In this document: positions 1 to 12,516 of the stretch, piece after piece | Position numbering within the stretch: position 1 is the first letter of the stretch | Layout: the number at the start of each line of letters is the position of its first letter | Assembly (NCBI GenBank): GCA_007570785.1 | Contig: ML664175.1 | Location: 10,455,441 to 10,519,440, forward strand | DNA from: Antilocapra americana | Taxonomy: Eukaryota > Chordata > Mammalia > Artiodactyla > Antilocapridae | Direction: 5' to 3' | DNA length: 64,000 nucleotides | Position numbers and translations under genes: made by a program | The notes under the pieces: model-generated | Database searches by the model: none | The model's input: the letters and a program-made list of their open reading frames with translations, nothing else | Told to the model about the DNA's origin: nothing

Positions 1-542
1 AACTGTAAAGGTTATTAAATATGGGGTAGAAGAATACTAAATATGTGAGCGAAATCACAGTTGTTTTCATTTGAGAACCTCTTCTCAAGTGCATCTTAAC
101 ACGCTTTCCTATTGAGGTCTTCTTTTTCCCGCAGCTTCCAGAAAGCTGGAAAACAAATTCTGTTACATTGACTTCATATGCTTTGTGATAGGGTCAGTTG
201 ATTAGCAGGTCAAGGCGGCTAAATCTCTGGATTTCAGTGCAGTACTCGATAAAGTCTCATGATGTCTCTGTGGCATATGTTAGAGCTCTTTCCTCAGCCT
301 TGTGGTCGTGGACAGAGGGAAAACTAGATGGTTATTATAGATCAAATATAGCAAGATGAATTTTATTAGAGATAAATGTTAAGTCTTGCACTTGGAACCA
401 AAGAACACAAACTGAACAAGGAAACCATTGGAGGGATGTGAGTTAATAGCAACTTGTACAATAAAGAGTAACAGGGTGTTATCTCTTTTAACCTCTCAAT
501 ATGAACTATGTAGCACAAATGGGTTGTTTAAATGTAGTCTCA

Positions 543-2598
543 TGACATGATCCTCTACACAGAAAACCCTAAAGACTCTACCAGAAAACTAGAGCTCATC
601 AGTGAATATAGTAAAGTTGCAGGATATAAAATCAACACACAGAAATCTCTTGCATTCCTATACACTAACAATGAGAAAACAGAAAGAGAAGTTAAGGAAA
701 CAATTCCATTCACCATCGAAACAAAAAGAATAAAATACTTAGGAATATATCTACCTAAAGAAATAAAAGACCTATATATAGAAAGCTATAAAACACTGAT
801 GAAAGAAATCAAAGAGGACCCAAATAGATGGAGAAATATACCGTGTTTGTGGATTGGAAGAATCAATATAGTGAAAATGAGTATACTACCCAAAGCAATC
901 TATAGATTCAATGCAATTCCTATCAAGCTGCCAGCAGTCTTTTTCAGAGAACTAGAACAAATAATTTCACAATTTGTATGGAAATACATAAAACCTCGAA
1001 TAGCCAAAGCAGTCTTGAGAAAGAAGAATGGAACTGGAGGAATCAACCTGCCTGACTTTAAGCTATACTACAAAGCCACAGTCATTAAGACAGTATGGTA
1101 CTGGCACAAAGACAGAAATATAGATCAATGGAACGAAATAGAAAGCCCAGAGATAAATCCACGCATCTATGGACACCTTATCTTTGACAAAGGAGGCAAG
1201 AATATACAATGGAGAAAAGATAATCTCTTTAACAAATGGTGCTGGGAAAACTGGTCAACCACTTGTAAAGGAATGAAACTAGAACACTTTCTAACACCAT
1301 ACACAAAAATAAACTCAAAATGGATCAAAGACCTAAATGTAAGACCAGAAACTATAAAACTCCTAGAGGAAAACATAGGCAAAGCAGGATACTCTATGAC
1401 CCACTTCCCAGAATATTGGAAATAAAAGCAAAAATAAACAAATGGAACCTAATTAAAATAAAAGCTTCTGCACAACAAAGGAAACTGAAAGCAAGGTGAA
1501 AAGACAGCCTTCAGAATGGGAGAAAATAATAGCAAATGAAGCAACAGACAAACAATCTCAAAAATACACAAGCAACTCCTGCAGCTCAATTCCAGAAAAA
1601 TAAACGACCCAATCAAAAAGTGAGCCAAAGAACTAAACAGATATTTCTCCAAAGAAGACATACACATGGCTAACAAACACATGAAAAGATGCTCATTCAA
1701 CATCACTCATTATCAGAGAAATGCAAATCAAAACCACAATGAGGTACCACTTTACACCAGTCAGAATGGCTGCCATCCAAAAGTCTACAAAGCAATAAAT
1801 GCTGGAGAGGATGTGGAGAACAGGGAACCCTCTTACACTGTTGGTGGGATTGCAAACTAGTACAGCCACTATGGAGAACAGTGTGGAGATTAATTAAAAA
1901 ACTGGATATAGAACTGCCATATGACCCAGCAATCCCACTGCTGGGCATACACACCATGGAAACCAGAACTGAAAGAGACACATGTACCCCAGTGTTCATT
2001 GCTGCACTGTTTACAATAGCCAGGACATGGAAGCAACCTAGATGTCCATCAGTAGATGAGTGGATAAGAAAGCTGTGGTACATATACACAATGGAATATT
2101 ACTCAGCCATTAAAAAGAATTCATTTGAATCAGTTCTACTGAAGTGGACGAAACTGAAGCCTATTATACAGTGTGAAGTAAGCCAGAAGGAAAAACAACA
2201 ATACAGTATACTAACGCATATATATGGAATTTAGAAAGATGGTAACGATAACCCTGTATGCAAGACAGCAAAAGAGACACAGATGTATAGAACAGTCTTT
2301 TGGACTCTATGGGAGAGGGCAAGGGTGGGATGATATGGAGAATGGCATTGAAACATGTAAATTATCATATGTGAAATGAATCACCAGCCCAGGTTTGATA
2401 CATGATACAGGATCCTCAGGGCTGGTGCACCGGGATGACCCAGAGGGATGGAATCGGGAGGGAGGTGAGCGGGGGGTTCTGGAAGGGGAACACATGTATA
2501 CCCATGGTGGATTCATGTCAATGTATGGCAAAACCAACACGATAATGTAAATAAATAAATAAATAAATTTAATTTTAAAAATAAATAATAATAAAAAA
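543..2598 (+). mobile_element. 5'-truncated LINE-1, sense to TCF12
   Basis: 3' portion of an L1 retrotransposon: ORF2 C-terminal coding sequence, a short 3' UTR and an AT-rich tail ending in repeated 'aaat'/'aata'. It is flanked by a perfect 14-bp target-site duplication TAAATGTAGTCTCA at 529-542 and 2599-2612. Those direct repeats fix both ends and show that insertion used target-primed reverse transcription. Confidence 0.93.
547..2234 (+). pseudogene. L1 ORF2 remnant (RT C-terminal part and C-terminal domain), broken
   Basis: Degenerate 3' part of L1 ORF2. One open stretch runs 547-1425, starting just after the catalytic Asp pair of the reverse-transcriptase motif (the element begins with the codon of the last Asp). 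It covers the thumb and connection region with typical I-N-I-V-K-M and F-V-W-K motifs. A TAA at 1423 ends it. The homology continues in other frames, with the C-terminal piece at 1881-2234 ([13 protein letters not shown] and W-K-Q-P-R-C-P). The endonuclease and most of the RT are missing, so it is non-functional. Confidence 0.92.
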
Positions 2599-2944
2599 TA
2601 AATGTAGTCTCAGAAACTCCTCTACATTAATAAGACTACATCAGGGGCATTGTTCTCGATTCCCTTTTCCGAGAGACTTTGACAAATGGAAAGTCAATCA
2701 GGAGGTCTGTGTCAGGGATGGTGGGGAGGACATTCAAACTATGTCATGAGACACAGTTGATGAAAACAGGAATAGCTAGTCTTGAAAATATTGGTACTTT
2801 CTTAAATAATGAGAGGTCTCCATAAAGCAAAAAGAAATGGAAAAAAGAACAGAATTGACTCGTTTGTGTGCTCATGAAGGCATTCAAGCAAAGACTGGGT
2901 GGACATTTTTCAAAAATGATCTTGATGATTAGAGTGAAACTACA

Positions 2945-3154
2945 GGAGATTTCCCTGGTGGTCCAGTGATTAAGAATCCACCTAGCAGTGCAGGAGACAA
3001 CAGATTCAATTCCAGGTCAGGTAACTAAGATACTGCATGCCATGGAGCAACTGAGTTCTTATGCCACACTAGAGAATTTGTGTCCTAAAACAAAAGATCC
3101 CACATGATGCAGCTAAGACCCTACACAGCCAGATAAATTATTTTTTTTAAAGAG
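2945..3154 (+). mobile_element. CHR-type tRNA-derived SINE
   Basis: Begins 'ttccctggtggtccagtg' with the tRNA-like head, followed by diverged body and an A/T-rich tail. Ruminant/cetartiodactyl SINE in sense orientation. Confidence 0.85.
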
Positions 3155-3424
3155 TGGAACTAAATAGCAACTAAAATATTCTTTCAACTCTAAGATGGTA
3201 TGAATCAATATAATTTCTAAAAAGCAGGCAACATGAGGACATGAGGATGGGCAAAAAAGAGAAAACACAGGTTTAAACTAATAAAGTTCAAACAAGTACT
3301 TAGATACCTCCTAAATTCAAAGCATTATTCAAGTTACCATAAATAATTTGAATGTGATGTCATTTTCAGATTTGGGTCCATAATCAGTGAGAAGATAACT
3401 CATTTCCTTGGCCTTGTTTTATAG

Positions 3425-3646
<222 letters not shown>

Positions 3647-3879
3647 TAATTAGAAGAAATTTGATTTCTTGGGTATCATGATGATATTAGGGCTTTTTTG
3701 CATTGAGTAATATATACTTAATAAACAATTTAATATTTTTATTTGGTCATCACCTTAGAAAAATTGAGCTTTAAAAATGGGACTAGTTTTCCCTCTTGTA
3801 ATAAAAATGTCATGTACTAATGTTAATACCTTATTCTTGACTACAATATAATGCTGAATAGTCTGCAAAATGGTTTTAT

Positions 3880-4040
3880 AATATACATTCTCATTTCATT
3901 CATATAGCAGTCCTACTAGTCAGTGGGCATAATATAAGCTTCAACATAAAACTGAGGCTCAAAGGAGGACATATTCATATACCTAGTAGGTGGTTTATGC
4001 AGACTTTCTGACTTCAAGTCCAGTGTTCTTTGCGTATTCA
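3880..4040 (+). repeat. MIR fragment
   Basis: Resembles the MIR core: 'aaaactgaggctcaaagg' followed by a diverged 'agtaggtggtt' and a 'gacttcaagtccagtg' end. Old, diverged copy. Confidence 0.6.
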
Positions 4041-4049
4041 TTGCATCTA

Positions 4050-4200
4050 TTCCTCAATTTTTTAAAAATCTAGGGTAAAATTAACATAAAATTATCCTTA
4101 TTAAAGTGTACAATTCAGTGACATTTAGTATATTCGCAATGCTGTACAACCGTTTTCTTTATCTAGTTCCAAAACACCACCTCAAAAGGCAACTCAGTAA
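4050..4200 (+). repeat. Old L1 (L1M-like) relic
   Basis: Contains 'gtgtacaattcagtgacat' and a 'tgctgtacaaccg' match to the 3' region of ancient mammalian L1s. Subfamily not assigned. Confidence 0.45.
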
Positions 4201-4523
4201 CTATCAAGCATACACCTCTCATTTTCCCTACTTCTTTCCTTCCTGTCTTGTGTGTCGTCAACCAGGCCAGTCTGTTTCATGTTGCTGCTTACAGCAGGCC
4301 TCAGGTATACTCTGACACCCTATCCAGTCAATGTTTAAATGTGGGAATTTTGGATTATTGTTACAAACAATCCTTTATATGAGAAAATTGAAACTGTAAA
4401 GCATGTTTATATTGAGGAGAGGCCACCCTCTAAAATAAGCAGTCCACCAGAAGGAAATAGGTCCCAGCTGTTTATTCCACAAATACTTGTTATGCTTCTG
4501 ATTTGTATATCTACCTCTGTCAA

Positions 4524-4745
4524 GGGCTTCCTTGGTGGCACTAGTGGTAAAGAATCTGTCTGCCAATGTAGGAGACATAAGAGACATGGGTTTGATCCCT
4601 CTATCAGGAAGATCTTCTGGAGAAGAGCATGGCAACCCACTCTGTTATTCTTCCCTGGAAAATCCCATGGGTGAGGAACCTGGCGGGCTACAATTCATAG
4701 TGTCGCAAAGAGTTGGACACGACTGGAGCGACAGCACACAGGCAC
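4524..4745 (+). mobile_element. Bov-tA SINE
   Basis: tRNA-Glu-like head ('gggcttccttggtggcac', 'taaagaatctgtctgcc') joined to the Bov-A tail ending near 'agttggacacgactgg'. Sense orientation. Confidence 0.9.
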
Positions 4746-5349
4746 CTCTATCAAACCCAAAATTTGGTAAAATATTCCTAACCTTTGAGTCTAGAGTATG
4801 CTTGAGGGTATAAAAGGGCACAGTGATGGATTATCATAATAGTCATAGAGATCTTTGATTAGATGTGCCCACCTCTCCTTATAGGTGATTGAGTATATGT
4901 GCTGTTAGAATAAGCCTCTATGATTTAGACCAATGTAGTTATTAAGGAAATGGTAAGATGTAGTATCTTTTCTCCACCTCCACTTTTGTTTCCTACCAAA
5001 TCAATTAGAGTAAAAACATTCTTTTGACTCTAGATATGTCAGTGTCACCCTAGAAAAATATCTTGTTAGAATGCCGTGTGAGCACACAGTGTGACAGAAA
5101 GCACTAATATAGACTAGTAAACTATTACTAAAAGTTCAGGAAGGAAATGAGCTACTGGAATAGTGAGGGTGAGGGGAGGGAGTTGATTTCATAAAAACTC
5201 AAGCTTCCCAGAAATTAAAGATTGTATATTTTTATTTTGATTATGATGTTAGATACTATGGATTCTCTCTTTTATGCCAGGTCCTGTGTTATACATACTA
5301 TATCTTTATAAAAATTCTAGTAAGTTATAATATTAACCTCATGTTATAT

Positions 5350-5535
5350 GAGTTTCTTTTGTGGCTAAGCTGGTAAAGAATCCGCCTGCAATGCGGGACA
5401 TCTGGGTTCAATCCCTGGGTTGGGAAGATCCCCTGGAGAAGGAAAGGCTACCCACTCCAGTATTCTGGCCTGGAGAATTCCATGGACCGTATAGTCCATG
5501 GGGTTGCAAAGAGGCGGACATGACTGACTTGTAGT
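5350..5535 (+). mobile_element. Bov-tA SINE
   Basis: Head 'ggtaaagaatccgcctgc', then 'gggaagatcccctggag' and a short tail ending 'gcggacatgactgact'. Sense orientation. Confidence 0.9.
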
Positions 5536-5864
5536 TCACATGTTACAAATGAGGAACCAATATACAGGAAAGGAAGCAACTTAGCCAAAGCTTGGTATTC
5601 AGGGAGGCCACTCATCTCCTGTGTAAATACCATCTAGTAAATTAGTATTCCACTCTTCATTGTTATTTCTCAGTCTTAGATAGTCTCTCTTGGTATTGCA
5701 GTTATTCATAAAATCTCTGGAAGGATTTCAGAGATAATCTATACCAATCTTAGCATCTTTTCAAGATATTTAGATGCTTTAGAAAATCAGCATTCTGCAA
5801 AACACTAACTTAATTGGTAATAGTTTTGCCACAAGTTTTAATATAAACCTAATAATAATGGCTA

Positions 5865-6065
5865 AAGTTTATTGTGTCAGTCTCTGTTAGGTACTGCCCT
5901 GAGTGAGCATCTTTCTGTATTCCCTTTATTGCAGCAGCTCCTGGAAGTTATTGTAGGTAACTGAAGTTCAAAGAATTTAAGTAACTTGCCCAAGCTCACA
6001 CAGCTGCTATATGATGGAACTGAAATTTGAATCCAGTCAGCTTACTCTCTTAACTGTTATACTTT
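5865..6065 (+). repeat. MIR SINE
   Basis: Long MIR match: 'ttaagtaacttgcccaagct', 'cacacagctgctatatga' and 'tttgaatccagtcag', in canonical order. Confidence 0.8.
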
Positions 6066-7694
6066 GAAACCTCCCAAAAGTGAACTCTGTATTCTAAATT
6101 CGTAATTTTGAATCCCAACATTTATGTATGTAATTGTATAATGGCAACTAATGATTAGATTAAAAATATAAAAGAAGAATTTCCATTCCCAGGGCAGGGG
6201 AAAAAATGACCTAAAGAGCAATGTATTCTACTGCTAGTTATCCCAGAGTAGAGTGATGGGCTCTAGACTTACAGGAACAGTTCTATTGACTCTCTTTATA
6301 TATAGGGACTGTGTCTTTTGCTCAAGGGATAGTGTATTAGTTCTGAAGAGTTGGGTTTTAGGGAAAAACCTCCCAAAGAACAATAATTTTGCTGGTAAAT
6401 TTTATAAATACACAGTGTGCCAGATGTTGTTTATCTTTAACGCTTTTATTTTAAGGAAATATAGGCTGCCTCTTGGTAGGGACCAGATGCTAATGAGTAT
6501 TTTTTTTCTCTCTTTATTGTATATAATTTTTCCACATACTACTTACGAAGTTGCTTTTTTAGCTTTGCAGCTTCCTGATATATTTACTATAAAGAATCCC
6601 AGACCTAATTTAAATGAATTTCATTCTTAAACAACTGCATGTTTTACTGTCAATTATTTATGACTCAGGAAAATACCATTTTTGCAGTTCTAACTTTTAT
6701 AGTTTTCAAGAACATTGTAATTACTGTTAGCCTTCTTATGTGTTTTCTTTTCTTAATAGCGAACCCATCTGAGAGATCCTGAGTTTGATCTATTATTTGT
6801 GTATGATTGGAAGGCTGCATTTAACACCATTTTTTACAATAAAATTAACAAGTATTAAACTTTAAATTTTACAAATAAGTTAAGTTGAAATAACAAGTGA
6901 GGCTGGGTAGGCATATGAAAATATTCATGTTATCCTTTAAAAAATAATCTATGTCTTAGAAAGAAATATACTTTAGTTGTTTCTTGGAAATAAATATAAA
7001 TATCCAAGAATAAATTGTACAGAAATTAGTGCTGAAGATTCCGTTTTAACCACACATTGTTATAGGAAATATTCTTGTAGAATACTTATAGGATGATATC
7101 ATATATGACAATGCTTGTGTTTAATAGTTTATGTAACATATCTCAGATATTTGTATAACCTTAACTATTCAGTTATTAAATATTTCAAATTTTTAGCATA
7201 ATTTGTAGCATAGCATTAGCTTTTAGTCTATTTAATATGCTTTTAAACCTAATTCTCAGTGTGATATGAACACTAGATTTGTGTCTCTCTTAAGGAGTCA
7301 TATTATTAAACTTATCTGTTGTACCAAATGCCTGTCTGCAAATGAACCTGAGATAAATGATGTAAAGTGTGGAGCCTTGTACATAATAGGTACTTAAGAA
7401 ATATTGTTCTTAATGCTTATTGGTTTGTTATTTTCTCTCTTGTTTTACTTTGTTTGCTGTCATCTCCCCAGACTTACTGGATATGTATTTCAGAGAACAT
7501 GACTTCATTAGGAGTATGTGTTTTATACTAGAACTGGTTAGGAAGAATGAAGCCCCTGTCCCTGTATTCCCTTACTTATTCCTAAATCCTGGAAAACGAG
7601 GAAGGTACTAGGAGGGAAAATTCTTTCCTGTGCATTTGAAGTCTGAACTGTTGAAAAATAAATGCTGATGAAATATACTGTTTCCCATGTACAG

Positions 7695-7747
7695 ATCCTT
7701 TGCAAGCAAAGAAAGTGAGAAAGGTGCCTCCTGGTTTGCCTTCTTCT
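7695..7747 (+). CDS. TCF12: TCF12 exon, second half of nuclear localisation signal
   Basis: A 53-nt exon that completes the split Asp codon and then encodes P-L-Q-A-K-K-V-R-K-V-P-P-G-L-P-S-S, ending on a codon boundary. The acceptor is 'catgtacag' and the donor GTAAGT at 7748. KKVRKVPPG is the conserved basic motif used as a nuclear localisation signal in the paralogue TCF4. The intron that follows runs 32.5 kb to 40248 and contains the HEBAlt first exon. Transcripts starting there omit this exon and therefore this NLS. Confidence 0.96.
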
Positions 7748-10599
7748 GTAAGTACCACTTCTTTTTTTTTTTGTTAACTGTTTGGTAAGCAAATTAATTT
7801 TAGGTATTCAGTATCTGCAGACTGTCAGGATACATTCAGTTCATGTCAGTAGCCATACTTCACATAGTAATTGTTCTCTGCTTCACAGAATCATTGATTG
7901 AGTTAAATCTGAATTCAGTGTTAGGTTTTTAGATTTCTCTGCAATGATTTGTAGCTTACTCATATGCTTTTACTCCATGTCCCTGTCATTTGAATTCCCC
8001 TCTTGGGAAGAGGACTAGGCCGGTAGCTGTCAAAGAAGATCTCCTGTACAGGTCTTTTGATGTTTAATTAGTCATTATGTTACCGAACAGGAGGACAGAC
8101 AGAGATTAATAGCTGAGAATCTTAGAAATTTACATTTGTAATAATCCCAGTGGAGCTAAAGACATTAGGATTCATCGGACAAGTTCGGCTCAGCTTGCCT
8201 CAGTAGGACTGAGGTTATTAATATGCATAAATCACCAAGTCATATGTTCATTGTGAATCTCTTGTGGATTTTAAAGCCTTCATTAAAGCCTTTCCTAACT
8301 TCAGCCTAGCATCAGGAAAGCTTTCAAGCAACTAGTTTGTTGATCCCTTTTTGCTCAAAAATGTATCCTTTGAGAATAAAGAGCTTCATGAGAATAAAGA
8401 GGTTGGAAAGGTTTGATGAACAATCATTAATGGCCATGATAATCTGATGCTGTAGGAGTGTTCGCACTGTTAAATATACTTTATTCTCTTAAAGAGTAAA
8501 ATTATTTGTACATGAACCTACATCATAAATCCACCTACAATTTAAAAATCCCTGGTGTGAGAAGGGGAGATTTTCTTCCTCTCCCTTTGCCTTAGATGGG
8601 GCTTTTGGACTGAGGCCACATGCCTTGTAGGGTACATCTCTTTGTTGTGTAAATGGATGTTGGCCTTTTATTTGGCAGTACTTAACACATGGGCGCAGGT
8701 GCTGCTGGGTGAGTCACAGCTTATCCAAGTATACACTGAATGGAATATCATCCGGCTTGGCAAGTAGTAATCTAGAAGGAGCAGCATGGGTCTGAGCTTT
8801 TTATTTTTTATTAAGGCTGAAGTAGAGATATCATCTTTTTGGTTGGTTGCCTTCCTTCTTTCCTATATTCTTCCCCCGCCTTCTCTTCTGTATGATACAT
8901 GAAAACTCAAAATTTGAAATCCTCTTTGAAATTCACTTCCAGATGGATCCGAGTTTTACGCAGCCTAGGGCAGCTGTGCTCTGAACCTGCAGCCTACCTG
9001 GAAGGTTGGATTGCAGCTGCAGGCAGTCTTAAAAGCTTTTGCTTACATAAGCACTTGGACCCACTAGAGGCTGAATAGCTGCTTGATAAACAAAATGAAC
9101 ACAATGCCTCAAATCATTATTCCCGAAGACAGGATTTTTTTTTTTCAGCAACAGCTAAAAATAGTTGAGCAATTTACATTTTAACAGTTGTGTGCTTTGC
9201 AGGAGTAGGTGGTTCCACAGTAGAACATGATTTTGACTAGATTAACAGAAGTCATATTTAAATCTGACAGAACTGCTAAAACATGGAACTGTGCAGTCCT
9301 TCTGGTGATTTGTTACTATAATTCTATAAGAGTAACAGAAGTTACTTATTAATATTTGGTAGAACTACACAGGTTTTAAAAAATACCAAATCAGTAGATG
9401 AAAAATTCATCTCATTTCTTTGCCTTATAATATTTTAAGAAACATTATCTTTTTGCTGTTTCATAGTTCTTTTATTTTAAAACAAAAGGGCAGAAAGGAC
9501 AGAGCAGCCTGGAAAGAGGGCCCTGGAGGTCACCAGTGTTCTTTATGTCCTAATAGTAACTGCATTCACTACCTGGAGGTGGTTCTCTATATTGTCTCAG
9601 ATCTTTAGGATGAGCCACAGAGAGAGAGAAAGTGACTGAATTGTGATGAAATTTTGATTTTTTTGAAAAGCAGTAGGCAATTTCAAAAATCAAGCCTACT
9701 TATATATATATTGTATTACTAGCTGCTTTATTTAGGATTTATTAGATATGTTTCTATAGAAAAGATTAGAAATTATTATTTTTGATTCTATACTTGACAT
9801 CAGCATTGAACATGATCATACTGCTTTGAAACCATGCTGAGAAGTTTTTCAAACATATTAAAAGTTATTAAGAATATATAATAATAAATGCATTTTAATT
9901 AAAAATATGTTTTAGATTAAATACTGTGTTGAAATCTCAAGTTTTTAAAAAAGAATTTTTGTAAACTAAAAACTAGCTCTTTGATAAATGATGCTAAAAT
10001 AACAAACTGAGAACACTTATGGCTACGCTACTTACCTTTTCAGTGTCTAAAAAAAAGGTAATTTAAAATACTGGTTTTCTATTTGGATGCTTTTCCTGAA
10101 TGTATTTAATTCATACGCCTTTTACAATGTGAATTGTTTAAAAATAGGTATAAAAATGAAAATGGACTATGTATATTTTATTTCATGGTCATTTGTAGAT
10201 CTTACTTCCCAAACTAGAAACTTCACCGTAATATTTCAGATGTCACAGTTTGCTGCTGGTCCAGTCTGTCTTTGGTCATATGTAAAATGCATGTTACCTT
10301 TACCAAAGAAAGTGGAAGAGCTAGGTTAGTACTGCATCACTCATACAGCTCTGGAAAAAACAGGCAGAGTTACTTAACATGCCAAACTTGGATAACTACA
10401 TAATTTGACCACAGACTGTAGGTTAGAGGCCTTTTCTTTCTGTAAGCCATGCTACATATTTAAGTATCATAGTTACAAAGCTTAGCTCTTCTGTTCCTCT
10501 CTGCAGAACAACTAAATGGTAATTTCTGTCTGTGGATAAAGATCTGGTAACAGTGTATTGACATTATTAAAGCAGTATGGTCAGTGAGGTTAAGAAAAC

Positions 10600-10720
10600 A
10601 ATATGTTCAGATCTGCTGTCTGAGTTATTGATTGGTTGTATGACCCTGGACTTGTCAGTTAGCCTTTGGGAAGTTTGGACTAAGTTCCTTTCAGGTCTAA
10701 AATGTTACATTCTTAGGGTT
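10600..10720 (+). repeat. MIR fragment
   Basis: Diverged MIR core: 'gttgtatgaccctggacttg' followed by 'tcagttagcc' and 'caggtctaaaatgtta'. Confidence 0.55.
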
Positions 10721-11704
10721 TTAAAATTAATATGCTCAGTACATAACCAAAAAGCATAATGGGCATAGTTTTCTTACCAATGAAAAATGGTGTTCTTAAA
10801 TTAAGCATATTAAGTTTTCCACTTATTTCTCTAGACAGGTTGAAATACTGAACAAAGTGAACTTTTGTAGCAGCAACTGTAGAATGATACCTGGAAATTG
10901 AATTTGATCATACACACACCATCATTGCCTGCAGGGGACTAGTGTGACAAACCAGCATTTAGTGAATTAATTGTATGTATTTCAGTGAGGCAAGTAAAAG
11001 TATGTGCCTAGTACTCTGGAAACAGAATAAGTAGAATTAACCCTGTCTGGGGAAGTACTAATGGCATCAGGAGTTGACATTTGAACTCTGTCTGACAAGA
11101 TTAGCAGCATTTGATGCAAATAAAAAGCGTAGACATGTGAAAAAATAAACACATTCTCAAGCCACTTCTAGATGTACAGCCTTAACTGAGTTCAATACCC
11201 GATACAGCCTTCATGCATTTCCTGTAAGGCAGGCCCACTCTCCCATCTAGAGATGACTGAGGAATACAGAAAACCAAATCAGATACGAAAAGGAATAAAT
11301 TGCTATCATAGTCTAGCTTGGATAAATGCCTAAAGCCCCCTGGCAAATAGATAATAGGAGGCATTTGTAGTTGTTAAGATTATCTGGGAGTCTTTCTGAA
11401 GGCATGGGTGTGCTTTGACTTTGCAGGATGTCATCCTTCCTTTTTAGGGCTCCTGAACCTCCCCATCCCTCCTCTAACCACGAACTTCAATCTTTGTTCT
11501 ATGTGTGTTCACAAACTGTTTTTCATCTGTATCAGATCTTTACTGCAATAAAACATATGAGGAAATTTTGAAACACTGGATAGAGATTGAAGGCAATTGT
11601 GGTTTGTTTCCTAGTACTTTGTGGGAAAAGTTGAAACATTTGCACTGTATTTGTTACCGTCCTTTACAGTCTCAATGTCATGTCACTTTGTTAGAATAAC
11701 ACGT

Positions 11705-11850
11705 ATCTTATATGTGTGGGGTTCTGTGCTAACCATTACCTGTATCATCTTAATCTTTTGTCTTTGTCACACAAATATGTAACCAATATCCTCTTCTTAC
11801 AAATGAGGAAATTGAGACTCAGATATTAACTTGTCCAAGATAACACATAT
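11705..11850 (+). repeat. MIR fragment
   Basis: 'ttctgtgctaaccattacc', then 'cttacaaatgaggaaattg' and 'cttgtccaagataacacat', in MIR order. Confidence 0.7.
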
Positions 11851-12171
11851 AGCCAAAAATTACAACCTAACTTAATAGCAAAGAGCATTTTCTTTTTAAT
11901 TTGAATGTTAAAGCATGTTGTATATTTTGGCATACTCATACTATGCCTTGGTATATTAATTTTAAAACAGTTTATTCTGTCAGTTATGTTTTTCTTGCTC
12001 AAGCTTATTCATTGCTTTCTTATATAAAGACCTACCACCATCTGAAAGGATGATATAGAAAACTAGCACATACTTCCTCGTCAAGCAGATGAGTTTTGTT
12101 TGGCCTTAGCTGCTTTTTGTTTTGTAGTCTTAGAGAATGCTTTTAAGTTCCCTGAATACCAAGTTTCTGTT

Positions 12172-12270
12172 TGTTAAAGGAGATAGTAATGCTTATCTCA
12201 AATGTTAGTACAAGGGTATTATGTGCGTAACATGTGCCTGGTATATAAGAGACACTCAGTAAAAGTTCCT
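12172..12270 (+). repeat. MIR 3' fragment
   Basis: 'atgtgcctggtatataagag' followed by 'acactcagtaaaagtt' matches the MIR 3' end. Confidence 0.55.
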
Positions 12271-12339
12271 TTTTTTTTTTTTCCTAGATCCTACCACTAC
12301 AGCCTGAGGTTTGAAGGGATTTTTACCATTTCATGTTAC

Positions 12340-12468
12340 TTCCCCCTTTTTTTTTTGACCATGTCATGAGGCTTATGGGATTTTAGCTCCCCAACCAGGG
12401 ATTGAACCTAGGCCTTTGGAAATGAGAGCACAGAGTCCTAACCACTGGACCTCAGGGCATTCCCATAC
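12340..12468 (-). mobile_element. CHR-type SINE, antisense
   Basis: Reverse-oriented tRNA head 'taaccactggacctcaggg' and 'ccccaaccagggattgaacc', preceded by a T tract on the + strand. Confidence 0.85.
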
Positions 12469-12516
12469 CATACTTTGTTGAAAAGCAAGGAAAAGTTTGA
12501 AAACATAAATATTATG

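Larger units (their letters stand above)
1..3424 (+). other. TCF12 intron, partial (3' part)
   Basis: Intronic sequence preceding the first exon in the window. It holds a 2-kb truncated L1 (543-2598) and a CHR-type SINE (2945-3154). I see no exon in bases 1-540 or 3160-3424, and those stretches show no recognisable element. Confidence 0.85.

Noticed and set aside
6253..6630. 125-codon open frame in the 4.1-kb intron
   Set aside because: The hydrophobic translation comes from T-rich intron DNA, with no family resemblance and no promoter or splice support.
8090..8350. Possible conserved element with 'attaatatgcataaat'
   Set aside because: It looked less neutral than its surroundings, but without an alignment the evidence is only composition and one homeodomain/octamer-like motif.
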